From NCBI RefSeq assembly GCF_910592395.1, contig NC_088320.1, positions 15,066,501 to 15,126,500 of the forward strand: a stretch of DNA of 60,000 bases, read 5' to 3'. The first letter of the stretch is position 1, and the number at the start of each line of letters is the position of its first letter. The notes beneath the pieces were generated by a model that made no database searches, was not told the DNA's origin, and saw only the letters and a list, made by a program, of their open reading frames with translations. This stretch comes from Lineus longissimus. Taxonomy: Eukaryota > Nemertea > Pilidiophora > Heteronemertea > Lineidae. A program made the translations under genes and the position numbers. Below, piece after piece: positions 28,639 through 41,303 of this stretch.

Positions 28639-29673
28639 ATGGCGGCAACAGACGATAATACTACTTTCACTATGTTCACAGAGCGAGGACGTTGCTTACA
28701 TCAAGTATATCCTGTGATCGATTACTACGTTTGGATCAAAGTAATCTTTCAAGTACCATTAATTTTTATCATAGCAGTCATTGGGTTGCCTGCAAATATA
28801 CTTGCGATTATTGGCATAGGATATGAGCGACCTTACACATCAACTTCTGTGTTGCTACAAGGTCTAGCAGTGACCGATAGTCTTGTCTTAATTTCGCAAG
28901 TATTTGGAACATCACTGCAGTTCCTGTACTACTACACGGGTTTATGGTTCGAGTACATATTGTTTATCGCGCATGCGTACCGTTACATTTACACAGCACA
29001 GTACTTTTCAAAGACAGCATCCATCTTCATCACTCTTTGTGTAGCTACGGAGCGATATATTGCTGTCTGCAGGCCACTGCGGGCTGCGACTGTTTGCACA
29101 AAAAGAAACGCTTACATTTCATTATTTACAATATATTTGGGGGCTTTCTTTTATCGAATCCCACTGTTTTTCACGCAAGAGGTAAAATACCGGTACGACC
29201 CTTGCTCACGAATGATCCTGCCCAGGTGGTATCCTTCGGATATATACTTTAACTTTTATTTTGACATCATCTATCTTACAAGCGTCTATATCTCTATCAA
29301 TTCAGTAATACCAATATTTAGCCTGACAATCATTACTTACTTAATATTATCTAGCCTCAAGCAGGCGACCACTACTCATCTCAGCAAGAATGACACAAAG
29401 CGAGCCAAACACATGGATATGGTTACACTTCGAGTAGTCATTGTGGTGGTTGTATTTATAATACTAGAGCTCCCTGGTGGTCTTTGCCAAATACCTGCAG
29501 TTCTTCGATCATTCTCGGGTCTCACCATTGACTTTCGTGCATATGAAAGTGCTCTCGCTATTGGATACTTTCTAATCAATTTAAACAGTTTTGTCAATTT
29601 CTTTATCTATTGCGCAACGGGTCGGAGGTTTAGACGTGCCTTAGGGGAGGTGTTTAGGTGTCGTCGAAAATGA
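28639..29673 (+). CDS. Rhodopsin-class peptide-type GPCR, copy B
   Basis: Intact 344-aa paralogue of the receptor at 1130-2164, with the same motifs (GLPANIL, LAVTD, ERY, ELPGG, NFFIY) and the same start context. Differences are scattered substitutions, for instance in the N-terminal VYPVIDYYVW stretch, TM4 (IYLGAFFY) and TM7 (AIGYFLINLNS). Same orientation as copy C, 9.2 kb upstream of it. Confidence 0.9.
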   Translation: MAATDDNTTFTMFTERGRCLHQVYPVIDYYVWIKVIFQVPLIFIIAVIGLPANILAIIGIGYERPYTSTSVLLQGLAVTDSLVLISQVFGTSLQFLYYYTGLWFEYILFIAHAYRYIYTAQYFSKTASIFITLCVATERYIAVCRPLRAATVCTKRNAYISLFTIYLGAFFYRIPLFFTQEVKYRYDPCSRMILPRWYPSDIYFNFYFDIIYLTSVYISINSVIPIFSLTIITYLILSSLKQATTTHLSKNDTKRAKHMDMVTLRVVIVVVVFIILELPGGLCQIPAVLRSFSGLTIDFRAYESALAIGYFLINLNSFVNFFIYCATGRRFRRALGEVFRCRRK

Positions 29674-31490
29674 ATCGTGGCTAGAACCCTTAGGGAGTTC
29701 CCCTTCCTCGACAGAAGGATGACATTTTGCGCTATACGAGAATGTTACTTTTTTTGGGGCTGCGTTGAAAAAACTGCAGGGCTGATTTCTTCATATTTTA
29801 TATATAGCAGTTTTGCGAGCAAAGAGCATTTTCACATTTCAGCAACCATATGATAACGAAGTAATTGTTTGTATATAGTTCGTGTATATAAACCTAGTTT
29901 AGAACATTGCCCCTTGCCCCCCCCCCCTTACACTACAGGCCTAGAAATTGTGTTTGGTCCCTGCGAGATGTTGTTTTCTACCTCTAAAAAAGGCAAATGG
30001 CAACTTTCCTCCACCGCCTTGTGACAATTTGTATGTGATCGAGTGATAAACATTATCCTGCACTCAGGTCCCATCTTGACCTGTCTTATACCGCCAAAGT
30101 CGAAAATAGACGTCCTTGGCGGTCGACAGGTTAAGACAGCTCCTCGTACTAACGAACCGTGATCTATCTTACAAAGTAATTTTGGTACCAGCATAGGAAC
30201 CGATTTGTCGAACACATGGCAAAACAATCTACAAGGCATGTCAAAATATCTCTGATAGCAACTCACAAAATAATATGGTTTGAAGAACTGGCATAAGTCT
30301 ATTAGACCTCCGGGTATTACTTTCATCGGAGCTATGAGAAAAGTTACGAGCAGCTAGATGTCGCCAAATTAACTCGTTTTAGCACTAGCATTTTATTGCT
30401 AGTGTGTGCCCTCCAGTGATTGCTTTATTATGACGTCATGACGTCATTAGTTTAAAAATAGATCAAACTGCAGTGCTCAAGTAACCTCGTTTACCCAGGG
30501 GTCATTGCGCGCTCTAATGGTCTCTTGCCCTAAAGCAATTTTGAATGCTAATTAAGTAGACCCCGGATGTAGAGGCTGTGGTGCTCGAGCATCTCGACGT
30601 TCCGGGGAAGTGTTGAACGGGTGACTTCGGGAGAGGTAACACGAACTTTTCTCCACAATTATGGATCAATCATAGATGAAATTTATCCGAAAGACAGATG
30701 ACGGCGCAGAGCACGATGTGCACAATTAGCTTGGCCATCCTTAAACCCAGCAAAGAGAATCCTCGCGGTCGGAAAGTCGATTCACGGGTCAAAAATAATC
30801 GACAATGACCCCAAACTTCAAACTTCCAACACCCTTACATTATCACGGTCAACCAGAGTCTTTCAATATGAAGAGTCAGCTTTCCTTTATTTACCATTAT
30901 CCTTACCAGCACATTGTATCAGGCCAAACATTAATCACGGTTGAGGTGATGTCATGATTAGCTAAACTCAGAGAACTTAGCGAGAACATAATCAGGTGAA
31001 TGGGACTACAGTTGGAGGGAAACAACCTTGACACCGATTTCGAGATGAGTATGTAAGCCAATGTCGCAATCCACCATGATTGCGACATTCTCTCAATTCA
31101 GGATGATGCTCTAAAATAAGTTATATACATGTGTCTTGATTGAGGAATATCCCGCACCCATTTTAAGAACAACCGATGATTGTACTGACCAGTTGAAAAA
31201 AGAAGAAATGCTAAAATGAATGATAGAAATATTAGGTAAAGGAATAAGTTACCTGGATCACCATTAAACAACAAACACGAGGAGGTTTCAATTCCAAACA
31301 ACACTAACTTTATGACCATACAGATTGATTGGTCACTCGGGGCTTTTTTCGAGATAAGAAACTTTGAAGCTATTTCTATACCCTGAATTTCACTGAACGG
31401 TTAGGCTTTCTGGCTTTCTGCGCCCCATTTCCGACCACCTTTATCCATCTTCCCCAGTCCAATCTCAACATTAAACAGCAGTCCACGAGC
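29674..31490. repeat. GPCR unit B, 3'-side flank
   Basis: Matches 38907-41105 in direct orientation (with some sequence missing here) and 1-1129 in inverse. The CRE-like pair TGACGTCATGACGTCA is at about 30431-30447. No gene seen. Confidence 0.7.
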
Positions 31491-31496
31491 TTGTAT

Positions 31497-32795
31497 GTGC
31501 GTATGTATGTATGTATATACCATATTTAAATTTAAGCGCCCTTTTCAGATTATTATCCGTTCAAAGGCGCTTTTACAATATTAATAACATTGTCGAAAAA
31601 GATGAGTCTTTAGCATCGTCTGAAATGATTCAAGGCTCCTTGCTTGCCTGACCTCAAAAGGGAGCGCATTCCACAGAACAGCAGCGGAGAAAGAGAAGCA
31701 ACGCTCTCCATATTTGCTCCGGGCCCTTGGAACTTCCAGTCTGTTGTCATCAGCTGACCGAAGGTCTCTGCCTGGCCTATAGATATTAACTAGGCTTGAC
31801 AGGTAACCCGGGGCTGTTCCATGCACACACTTGAAAACGTGCATGAGGATTTTATAGTTCACCCTCTGCTCAACTGGCTACCAGTGGAGCTCGCGTAGTA
31901 CAGGGGAGATGTGGTCTCGACGCTTGGTGCGCGTGATGATGCGGGCCGCCACGTTCTGCACCCTCTGCAACTTGTTCATAAGGTCTTTTGAAATGCCATA
32001 GAGCAGTGAATTACAGTAGTCCAGCCGTGATGTGACTAGGCCGCACACTAGCGAGCGGGCCGCAGAAGCGCTGAGATACTGCCGGATAAGTCCAACATTC
32101 CTCAGTTGGGCGTAGGCCGATCTGCAGACAGCATTCACCTGTGCTTCCATGTTCATTTTCTTGTCAAACATCACCCCCAAATTTCGTACGCATGCCACAG
32201 AGTCAATGATAGAGTCACCAACATTCACCGAAACGTGATCCAGGGTCTTGGAACGATGAATGGATGCAAAGAGTGCCACCTCCGTCTTGTCGTCGTTCTT
32301 TTTCAGCATGTTCTCCTTCAACTAGGAACCATTGTCAGTTATGCATAAGTCAAGACAGTCAATTGTATCTTCCTGTGCATGTTGGATCACCGGATTAAAA
32401 GAGTCATAAAGCTGGGCATCATCAGCATAAAAATGATGACCTTGGCCATGGTTTCTTGTTATGTTGCCAAGTGGCTTTGTGTACATGCAGTACATTTTTG
32501 GGCCCAACACTGACCCCTGTGGAACACCATATTTTAAGAGAACAGCCGTAGATCTTTGACGATCAATAACGACGGTCTGATACCTGTCATCAAGATATGA
32601 TGCAATCCAGGCAAGAGCAGAGCCAGTGATGCCAAATAACTGTTCAAACCTTTTTAGAAGGATCTTATGGTCAATGGTATCGAAGGCTGCAGAGAGGTCG
32701 ATCATGACAAGCACTGTCACATCACCCCTGTCCAAACTACCAAGGATGTCGCTCTGAACCCTTAGTAGAGCTTGTGACTCTGTGATCCCAGCCAG
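31497..32795 (-). mobile_element. 5'-truncated non-LTR retrotransposon (CR1/L2-like), inactive
   Basis: Reverse-transcriptase motifs on the minus strand: MIDLSAAFDTIDH (motif A), GVPQGSVLGP (B) and FYADDAQLY (catalytic YADD). A domain continuing to the C-terminal CVHGTAPGYLSSLV region follows. Three frames (32870-32322, 32321-31878, 31862-31581) are separated by stops. The 3' side ends in a short ATAC/ACAT-type repeat near 31497-31525, as in CR1/L2 tails. Inserted in, or part of, the GPCR duplication unit; only ~40 bp of it survives in unit C. Confidence 0.85.
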
Positions 32796-32799
32796 GGTC

Positions 32800-33240
32800 T
32801 TATGTGCCCTATCAAATACAATATCTGAACCTCTTTGAAAAGCATTCGTAGAAAGGGTTTTAACAAGCAATAACTTATTTTGGTTACTCTTTCTATACTT
32901 TACTTAGCACGACGTTTCTACCAGTGTTCCCTGGTCGCTGTCAAGTGTACAAGTGATTGGCATGGGTTTGGTGTTATGTAGCAGACCAGTTACTTATAGT
33001 ATTTAACAGTCGTGCGTTTTCATTGTGATGATAACAAGTACAAGTATAATTCTTGCTTATAAAAGCAATTCATAAAAGTTCATTGCTACTTAAATGTTTG
33101 GTACATGAAATGGGTATCGTATGTGGTATGTGGTTTTAGACGCTGCCGCTATACTTACACAAGCCTCTTCCTCAGTTCTTGCGAATATCACCAAAACACA
33201 AGCCTGAAAAGCAAAAATAGTATTTTGGAGAAACTTCTAG
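32800..33240. repeat. Empty-site paralogue 1 of the Polinton insertion
   Basis: Continuous sequence equal to the left plus right Polinton flanks, with a single TACCAG at 32919-32924. Confidence 0.9.
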
Positions 33241-34150
33241 ACTAGAACAATCTCAAAACTTTAGTCCGGAATGTATTGGTGAAAATAACCCCTGAATAAA
33301 GAGTTGTTATGCCTAGGTTAAACAGAATAATGTGCTGTGTTAGCCAAGGTTAGCCATAGCTCGCCATTGATTTATTCAATGAAGGTGACCTGGTTTGTCT
33401 CAAAAACTGTCAATATTTCAGGTATTTGCAGAAGCACTCAGGACACGGGCTAAAAAGCTGCTCATGTTCCCAGTCGTTCATATAAACCTCATGTGCTAAA
33501 CGTCAGGATACCTAGACGCTCGCTCCATGCTGTTGCTTGCATATAAACGTTTAATTGGTCTGATATTAGGCAATGGGTCTTCTACATGCCTAAATTGTAC
33601 TTAAGATAGCAAGCAGTAGACCCGTAAACTATTCTTTATTTCGTGTTTAAGCTATCTCTTCAATAAGACTGCATTCGATATGTACTGCCACCTTTAAAAC
33701 TCACTCCCTCCAGCCAAGTCCTTTGAAAACCCATTTAAGAGAAGCTTTCGACCAGTCGTTTCAAAACTGTCTATGGCTCTGACTACAAGGTATCTTGAAA
33801 CAATATATGATGGATTCAGTGAATCTCAAAGATTCCTTGAATCGTTGGGGGCGAAACTGATCTTTCACCATCATAAAATGTATAATTCATTATTTCATGA
33901 ACTTTTTCTGAGGGAAATATTTACGGGGGCAATTTCACGGGGGGGGGGCAATTTGGCTTTGGGCAATTTTCGAGTTTAGTTGACCACGTGGTGAATCACA
34001 CACATGAATAAAAGGGTCCAAGTTGCCTCGAGACCAATGGCAACTCAAAAGAACAATCAATTGAAATGAATGAGTTATTTGACTGGGGGCAATTTTTTTG
34101 GGGTGGGGGGATTGTCCAAGAACCGTTAACCAGCTATGGTTAACTACATA
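33241..34150. other. Unassigned sequence
   Basis: No gene, repeat or RNA recognised, apart from short G runs near 33943 and 34098. Confidence 0.5.
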
Positions 34151-34732
34151 CTGTCTTCTCCCACCTAACCGAGCGCGGCTGAATCGTAAAATGACTAAGT
34201 CCAAAATGAATAGGCCGATTTGACTGGTGGCAGGCGAACATTAGAAAGAACAGCCACAGCTGATAATTGACTCCCTTTTCGTGGGCAATGCCATTGCCTT
34301 CCACGTGAGTGGATAAAAGACATGAACATGAATACAATACAGCTAGTGTCCTCATTTTATGCCTATAGTGTTGGTTGACCAGAAATGTCTAATATGGGGT
34401 CTATGATAAAGCCAGCTTCATGGGTCTGCAGAATGTCCCAATAAAGAAGTATTGTTGTCAACGAATAAATTAAAGAAGATAACAGATTTACCTATCAATT
34501 TACCAATCAATTGTATTATCCAAACGGGGTTTACACGTCATCATCAATAACATCATCACCCTCTTCTCCTTCCGAGAACTCAATCCCCTCAACAAACTGC
34601 TCAAGCTCACCATTTACCATCTCTACCCCCTCCCCGACTTCGTCATCGTCCTCAGGAACTAGGTTGCATCCATGACAAACCTACAACAATTTTAGTCATG
34701 GAAGTTCTGATTTTCCTAAAAAATACTACCAT

Positions 34733-35257
<525 letters not shown>

Positions 35258-35674
35258 CTTACCTGAAGAACGTGGTCAAAGCAAGATGGTAGTCAACAAT
35301 CATGACATTTGACACGAAAGTTCCCTTCATTGGATTTCCCCCACAAGAAAACGATTCCATAATCGATCAGATAAAATAAATTCATTTGAAAGACTCTGGA
35401 TCGGTCAACCATTTACATGGACTTGTAATAGACTTACGAATCTTCAATAATCACATCACCCTAACTGCAGGGATTACTGGCCCTGGCCGCGACCAGGCGT
35501 TATTGAATTGACAACATTTACAAGGTTGTCTTCCTATATCCATTGATCAATATAATTGGCTGTCATATTGAATGTTTGCAGCCCACCCGTAAAAAACTAC
35601 AGACTGCCATGTTTCTGGACTTAGTCATTTTCGAGCCATTTTCCTGGCGCTCGGTTAAGTGGGAACAGACAGTA

Positions 35675-36219
35675 TATATGATGCGACATGATAATTGTTC
35701 GATGAGAGAGAACTTCGTAAAATTTCATTTCAATTGATTATGATTACAAAAAAGAATCGAAACATCAAGATAGATTCAGGCTATCTTACTCATTCTTTTC
35801 TTCAGAATCGTTCACGCATTCCTCCTCGGGTTCGATTGGCCATCTTCGGGTGACTAACATGCACAGAAATAAAGGGCACTGTGTCATGTTAGATTCAGCT
35901 CTTGATATATTTATTGTACAAGCGTGAATAGCTTTGACGTACTGTGAGATGGGAGACACCCCCTATTGTCGACTTTGTGTATCTTTATCTTGCCTACCTA
36001 ACAACTGCCTACAGTGTAAGGGACGAAAAACCCCGAGGCAATATTTTTTAGGAGTAAAGCTCTTCATTAGGTGACACTAAATGTTAAGCTGTTGGCAATT
36101 TTGCAGGAAGCTTGTATCCACACTACTTTGCCTGGGCTCGGGGTACAGCTTAACAAAATACAGACGGTCAAACAGTTTTGTCAGTTAATCATCTATGATG
36201 CGACGTAACAGGAGGTGTC
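35675..36219. other. Flank with duplicated 260-bp segment
   Basis: 35825-36085 repeats 25068-25340. No gene seen. Confidence 0.6.
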
Positions 36220-37871
36220 TTATAAAAATCGATGTCAGCGACAAGACGTCACAGGGTAGATCCTGACAATACAATACATGTCTTGTATTTAACTAGACAT
36301 AATACACCACTGATACGAATTCAAAGTGTAATTGTCTCCAGTTACAAGATTAGTTATCCGCTTTCAACGGCTCCAATTAACCACGATTACGAGCATTATG
36401 AACACGCACACAAGGTAAAGAGTGCAAGGCTGACAAGCTGAGTCATTGCGTTGCTGTTGGGCTTCAGGAAGTGCGTGCAATAGCAATGTTGTGGTTTTCT
36501 TTCCGCATAGTTAAGGCTGTCGTTGTTGTTCGCAAGTTCGAGTTTCGCTAGCGGGGAGGGTTTCACATCCGACAACATTCTATTATATGATGAAGGATAT
36601 TGCCTAGCTATTTCAGGAAATCCACGGTCACCCATATTGGTAACCGATGAGAAGACTACGAAGAGCTGTATTCCATGTTTCCCGCAGGAATTGATTGAGA
36701 AATGAATTGGTGTCTTGACAAGAACTTCTGGATGGTGTAGTTCGTTGCAGTTTCAAAGATGGAAAACTTCATACGATTTTGTCGACAGTAATCAGTTTAA
36801 ATGTCATCCTTGGAGTTTTTGTAACTAACACCGCCATTTTTCGTCGACATTGCATGTGGACGACTGAGAGTAGTCGTAAAACAAGAAACACAGAAACGAA
36901 GGAACGAAACACAGAAACGCAGGAACCGCCACTCCTGTTGCGAATTCTGGTGTGCAGACACCATCATGTGGCCATGGTTGTTGCCGCGAAAGCGGGTGTA
37001 ACAAATCAGGCACTCATCCGGAATGGAAGAAGGAATGCTCATTTCCCAATATCTCTTTAGCCTCTTCAAGGCCTCAAGCGGCGTTCGTAGGTTCCGAAGT
37101 TCATAAATTATGCAAATGAGTAAACCTCCCTCACTCCCTCAGTTTTTTCCGGATTTCTCCTTATCGCCAGCAGCTCCAACATGTCCGAGGAGGAGTGTTC
37201 AATCTCGCCTGAAAAATCTCCCAATTTCTACCGGAAATCTACCTTGAACCTCAATAACATAAAGCAGATATCTAAAGATAGATTTTAAGAATTGAACCCA
37301 TGAACGAACACTACACTACCAATACATTGCACTGCACCACCATTTAAAACAACAGGCTGTAGGAATCTAACTTACCAAAGCACTTCACCACCATCTCAAA
37401 AAGACTGCACTCCCTTCGTGCCCCTGACCGAGTCATCCACAGAGGTTACTTTAACGACGATAACAACGACTTGGTCATGGTCAACTTACAGGAAAACCCG
37501 TTACCTTTTCGTTTCTATGTTTCGTTTCTGCGTTTCTGTTTCGTTTCTGTGTTTCTTGTTTTACAACTACCCAAACGGATACATCGGCAGCAACCGACCA
37601 AACACCACTGATTACAGAACGTCGCATGAAAAGCCGCTCTTCCATTTGGGGACCCTTTGGCCGTGGTATTTCATCCAGCATTTGCATGTTCGGATAACCA
37701 AGAAAAGACTTCTTTCCTCTGTTAAACATATTCACAGTGATTATGACGTCATCATTATGAAGGCAGCGCCAAGCTTATCGAGCAGGAGATCAGTGAAGTC
37801 CTATTGATTTGAGGTATAATAAATTTGCACCAAGAGGTGTCAACTGATTTTGAAGGTTAAACAGCTATACG
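36220..37871. repeat. GPCR unit C, 5'-side flank
   Basis: Direct copy of the unit B flank, with the same paired minisatellites (36875-36925 and 37500-37560). No gene called. Confidence 0.7.
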
Positions 37872-38906
37872 ATGGCGGCAACAGACGATAATACTACTTT
37901 CACTATGTTCACAGAGCGAGGACGTTGCTTACATCAAGTATATCCGGTGGTTGGTTACTACACTTGGAGCAAAGTGATCTTTCAAGTACCATTAACTTTT
38001 CTCATAGCAGTCATTGGGTTGCCTGCAAATATACTTGCGATTATTTGCATAGGATATGAGCGACCTTACACATCAACTTCTGTGTTGCTACAAGGTCTAG
38101 CAGTAACCGATAGTCTAGTCTTAATTTCGCAAGTATTGGGAACATCACTGCAGGTTCTGTACTACTACACGGGTTTATGGTTCGAGTACATATTGTTTAT
38201 CGCGCATGCGTACCGTTACATTTACACAGCACAGTACTTTTCAAAGACAGCATCCATCTTCATCACTCTTTGTGTAGCTACGGAGCGATATATTGCTGTC
38301 TGCAGGCCACTGCGGGCTGCGACTGTTTGCACAAAGAGAAACGCTTACATTTCATTATTTACAATCTGTTTGGGGGCTTTCTTGTATCGAATCCCACTGT
38401 TTTTCACGCAAGAGGTAAAATACCGGTACGACCCTTGCTCACGAATGATCCTGCCCAGGTGGTATCCTTCGGATATATACTTTAACTTTTATTTTGACAT
38501 CATCTATCTTACAAGCGTCTATATCTCTATCAATTCAGTAATACCAATAATTAGCCTGACAATCCTCACTTACTTAATATTATCTAGCCTCAAGCAGGCG
38601 ACCACTTCTCATCTCGGCAGGAATGACACACGGCGAGCCAAACACATGGATATGGTTACACTTCGAGTAGTCATTGTGGTGGTTGTATTTATAATACTAG
38701 AGCTCCCTGGTGGTATTTGCCAAATACCTGCAGTTCTTCGATCATTCTCAGGTCTCACCATTGACTTTCGTGCATATGATACTGCTCTTAGTATTGTATA
38801 CTTTCTAATCAATTTAAACAGTTTTGTCAATTTCTTTATCTACTGCGCAACGGGTCGGCGGTTTAGACGTGCCTTGGGGGATGTGTTTAGATGTCGCCGA
38901 AAATAA
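37872..38906 (+). CDS. Rhodopsin-class peptide-type GPCR, copy C
   Basis: Intact 344-aa paralogue. Motifs as in copy A; differences include VVGYYTWSKV at the N-terminus, VLGTSLQVLYYY after TM2 and IVYFLINLNS in TM7. The conserved length and open frame in three copies argue that the coding sequence is, or was until recently, under selection. Confidence 0.9.
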   Translation: MAATDDNTTFTMFTERGRCLHQVYPVVGYYTWSKVIFQVPLTFLIAVIGLPANILAIICIGYERPYTSTSVLLQGLAVTDSLVLISQVLGTSLQVLYYYTGLWFEYILFIAHAYRYIYTAQYFSKTASIFITLCVATERYIAVCRPLRAATVCTKRNAYISLFTICLGAFLYRIPLFFTQEVKYRYDPCSRMILPRWYPSDIYFNFYFDIIYLTSVYISINSVIPIISLTILTYLILSSLKQATTSHLGRNDTRRAKHMDMVTLRVVIVVVVFIILELPGGICQIPAVLRSFSGLTIDFRAYDTALSIVYFLINLNSFVNFFIYCATGRRFRRALGDVFRCRRK

Positions 38907-41105
38907 TTCGAGGCTAGAACCCGTAGAGTGTTCCCTTTCCTCGACAGAAGGATGACATTTCGCGCTATACGAGAATGTTACTGACTTTTTGGGCTACGGT
39001 GAAAAAACTACCGGGCTGATTTCTTCAAATTTTATTTGTTCTTAAATCTTCTTAGTATTTTTGGTAGCCAAGAGGAATTTCACATTTCAGCAACCATATG
39101 ATAACGAAATAATTGTTTTGTATGTTTTTCGTGGACATAAACCTAGTTTAAAACATTGCCCGTTTTCACCTTACACTACAGGCCAAAAAATTGTGTTGGG
39201 TCCCTGCGAGATGTTGTTTTCTAACTCTAAAAAAGGCAAATGGCAACTTTCTTCACCGCCATGTGACAATTTTATGTGATCGAGTGATAAACATTATCCT
39301 GCACTCAAGCCTCATCTTGACCTTTCTTATTCCGCAAAAGTCGAAAATAGACGCCCTTGGCGGTCGACAGGTTAAGACAGCTCCTGGTACTAACGAACCG
39401 TGATCTATCTTACAAAGTAATTTTGGTACCAGCATAGGAACCGATTGGTCGAACACATGGCGAAACAATCTACAAGGCATGTTAAAATCTCTCTGATAGC
39501 AACTCACAAAAATATATGGTTTGAAGAACTGGCATAGGTCTATTAGACCTCCGGGTATTACTTTCATCGGAGCTATGAGAAAAAGTTATGAGCCGCTAGA
39601 TGTCGCCAAATTGACTGGTTAATGCTTTAGCATTGTATTACTAGTGTGTGCCCTCCAGTGATTGCTTTATTATGACGTCGTGACGTCATTAGTTTAAAAA
39701 AGATCAAACCGCAGTGCTCGAGTAACCTCGTTTACCCAGGGGTCATTGCGCGCTCCAATGGTCACTTGCCCTAAAGCTATTTTCAATGCTAATTAAGTAG
39801 AACCCGGATGTAGAGGTTGTGGTGCTCGAGCATCTCGACGTTCCCGGGAAGTGTTGAGCGGGTGACTTCGGGAGAGGTAACACGAACTTTTCTCTACAAT
39901 TATGGATCAATCATAGATGAACATTGTCCAAAAGATAGATGACGGCGCAGAGCACATTGCGCACATTTAGCTTGTTCATCATTTAGCCCACCATGTTGGC
40001 GTTCGCGAATTGATTCTCAGTTCCACTCCAGTTCCCGTTTGAATGCTAATGAAGACATCAGCATTGCGTGAGGTTGAAGCTGGTTAACCAGAGCCCCGGT
40101 GAAATAATTTGCTCTCAGAGAGATTTCACGACGGGGGCTCAAGGGGTCATCATTTTCCAGGTTACACATAGTAATTAAGTGCCTAAGACTAGGTTGTACA
40201 CAAAATTGAATTTGAATTCTGATACATGGTTTTAGTCACCAGTATGGATGTGTTGTCCATTATAAATACATATATTTTATGAATGAATTTCTTCTCTATC
40301 AATGATGAAGTTTAAGTCCTGTAGCCTAAATAATGTAGTCTCAGGGGTCAAATTAACCCGTCGCGGCCGAAAAGTCGATTCACAGGTCAAAAATGGTCGA
40401 AAATGACCCCAAACTTCAGACTTCCAACACCCTTAAATTATCACGGTCAACCAGAGTCTTTTAATATGAAGAGTCAGGTCACGGCACGTTTTCTTTATTT
40501 ACCATTATCCTGACCAACACATTGTATCGGGCAAAACATTCATCACGGTTGAGGTGATGTCATGATTAGCTAAACTCAGAGAACTTAGCTAGAACTTAAT
40601 CAGGTGAATGGGACTACAGTTGGAGGAAAACAACCTTGACACCGATTTCGAGATGAGTATGTAAGCCAATGTCGCAATCCACCATGATTGCGACATTCTC
40701 TCAATTCAGGATGATGCTCTAAAATAAGTTATATACATGTGTCTGGATTGAGGAATATCCCGCACCCATTTTAAGAACAACCGATGATTGTACTGACCAG
40801 TTGAAAAAAGAAGAAATGCTAAAATGAATGATAGAAATATTAGGTAAAGGAATAAGTTACCTGGATCACCATTAAAAAACAAACACGAGGAGGTTTCAAT
40901 TCCAAACAACACTTATTTTCTGATCACACAGATTAATTGGTCACTCGGGGCTTTTTTCGAGATAAGAAACTCTGAAGATATTTTTATCGCGAAATAAGCG
41001 TCAAGTGACCCTGAATTTCACTGAACGGTTAGGCTTTCTGGCTTTCTGCATCCCATTTCTGACCACCTTTATCCATCTTCCCCAGTCCAATCTCAACATT
41101 AAACG
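38907..41105. repeat. GPCR unit C, 3'-side flank
   Basis: Matches 29674-31490, with the CRE-like pair at about 39673-39690. Its last ~40 bp (41110-41148) are a stub of the LINE found whole at 31497-32795. Confidence 0.7.
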
Positions 41106-41220
41106 TCCACGAGCTTGTGACTCTGTGATCCCAGCCAGGGTCTTATGTGTCAAGACGCCTGAATAGTATCCTGCTACTTACAAAAGTAACAACACTAGTC
41201 GTGGTAAGAGACGGTTCAAG

Positions 41221-41226
41221 TTTATT
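41221..41226 (-). terminator. Polyadenylation signal AATAAA of the Kunitz gene
   Basis: AATAAA on the minus strand about 80 bp after the Kunitz stop codon. Confidence 0.6.
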
Positions 41227-41303
41227 CAAGTACGAGTTTTACAATTATGGCTACGTCTCATAATTCAATGCACGACCAAAATGATGCCAGAGTACTGGCT
41301 TAT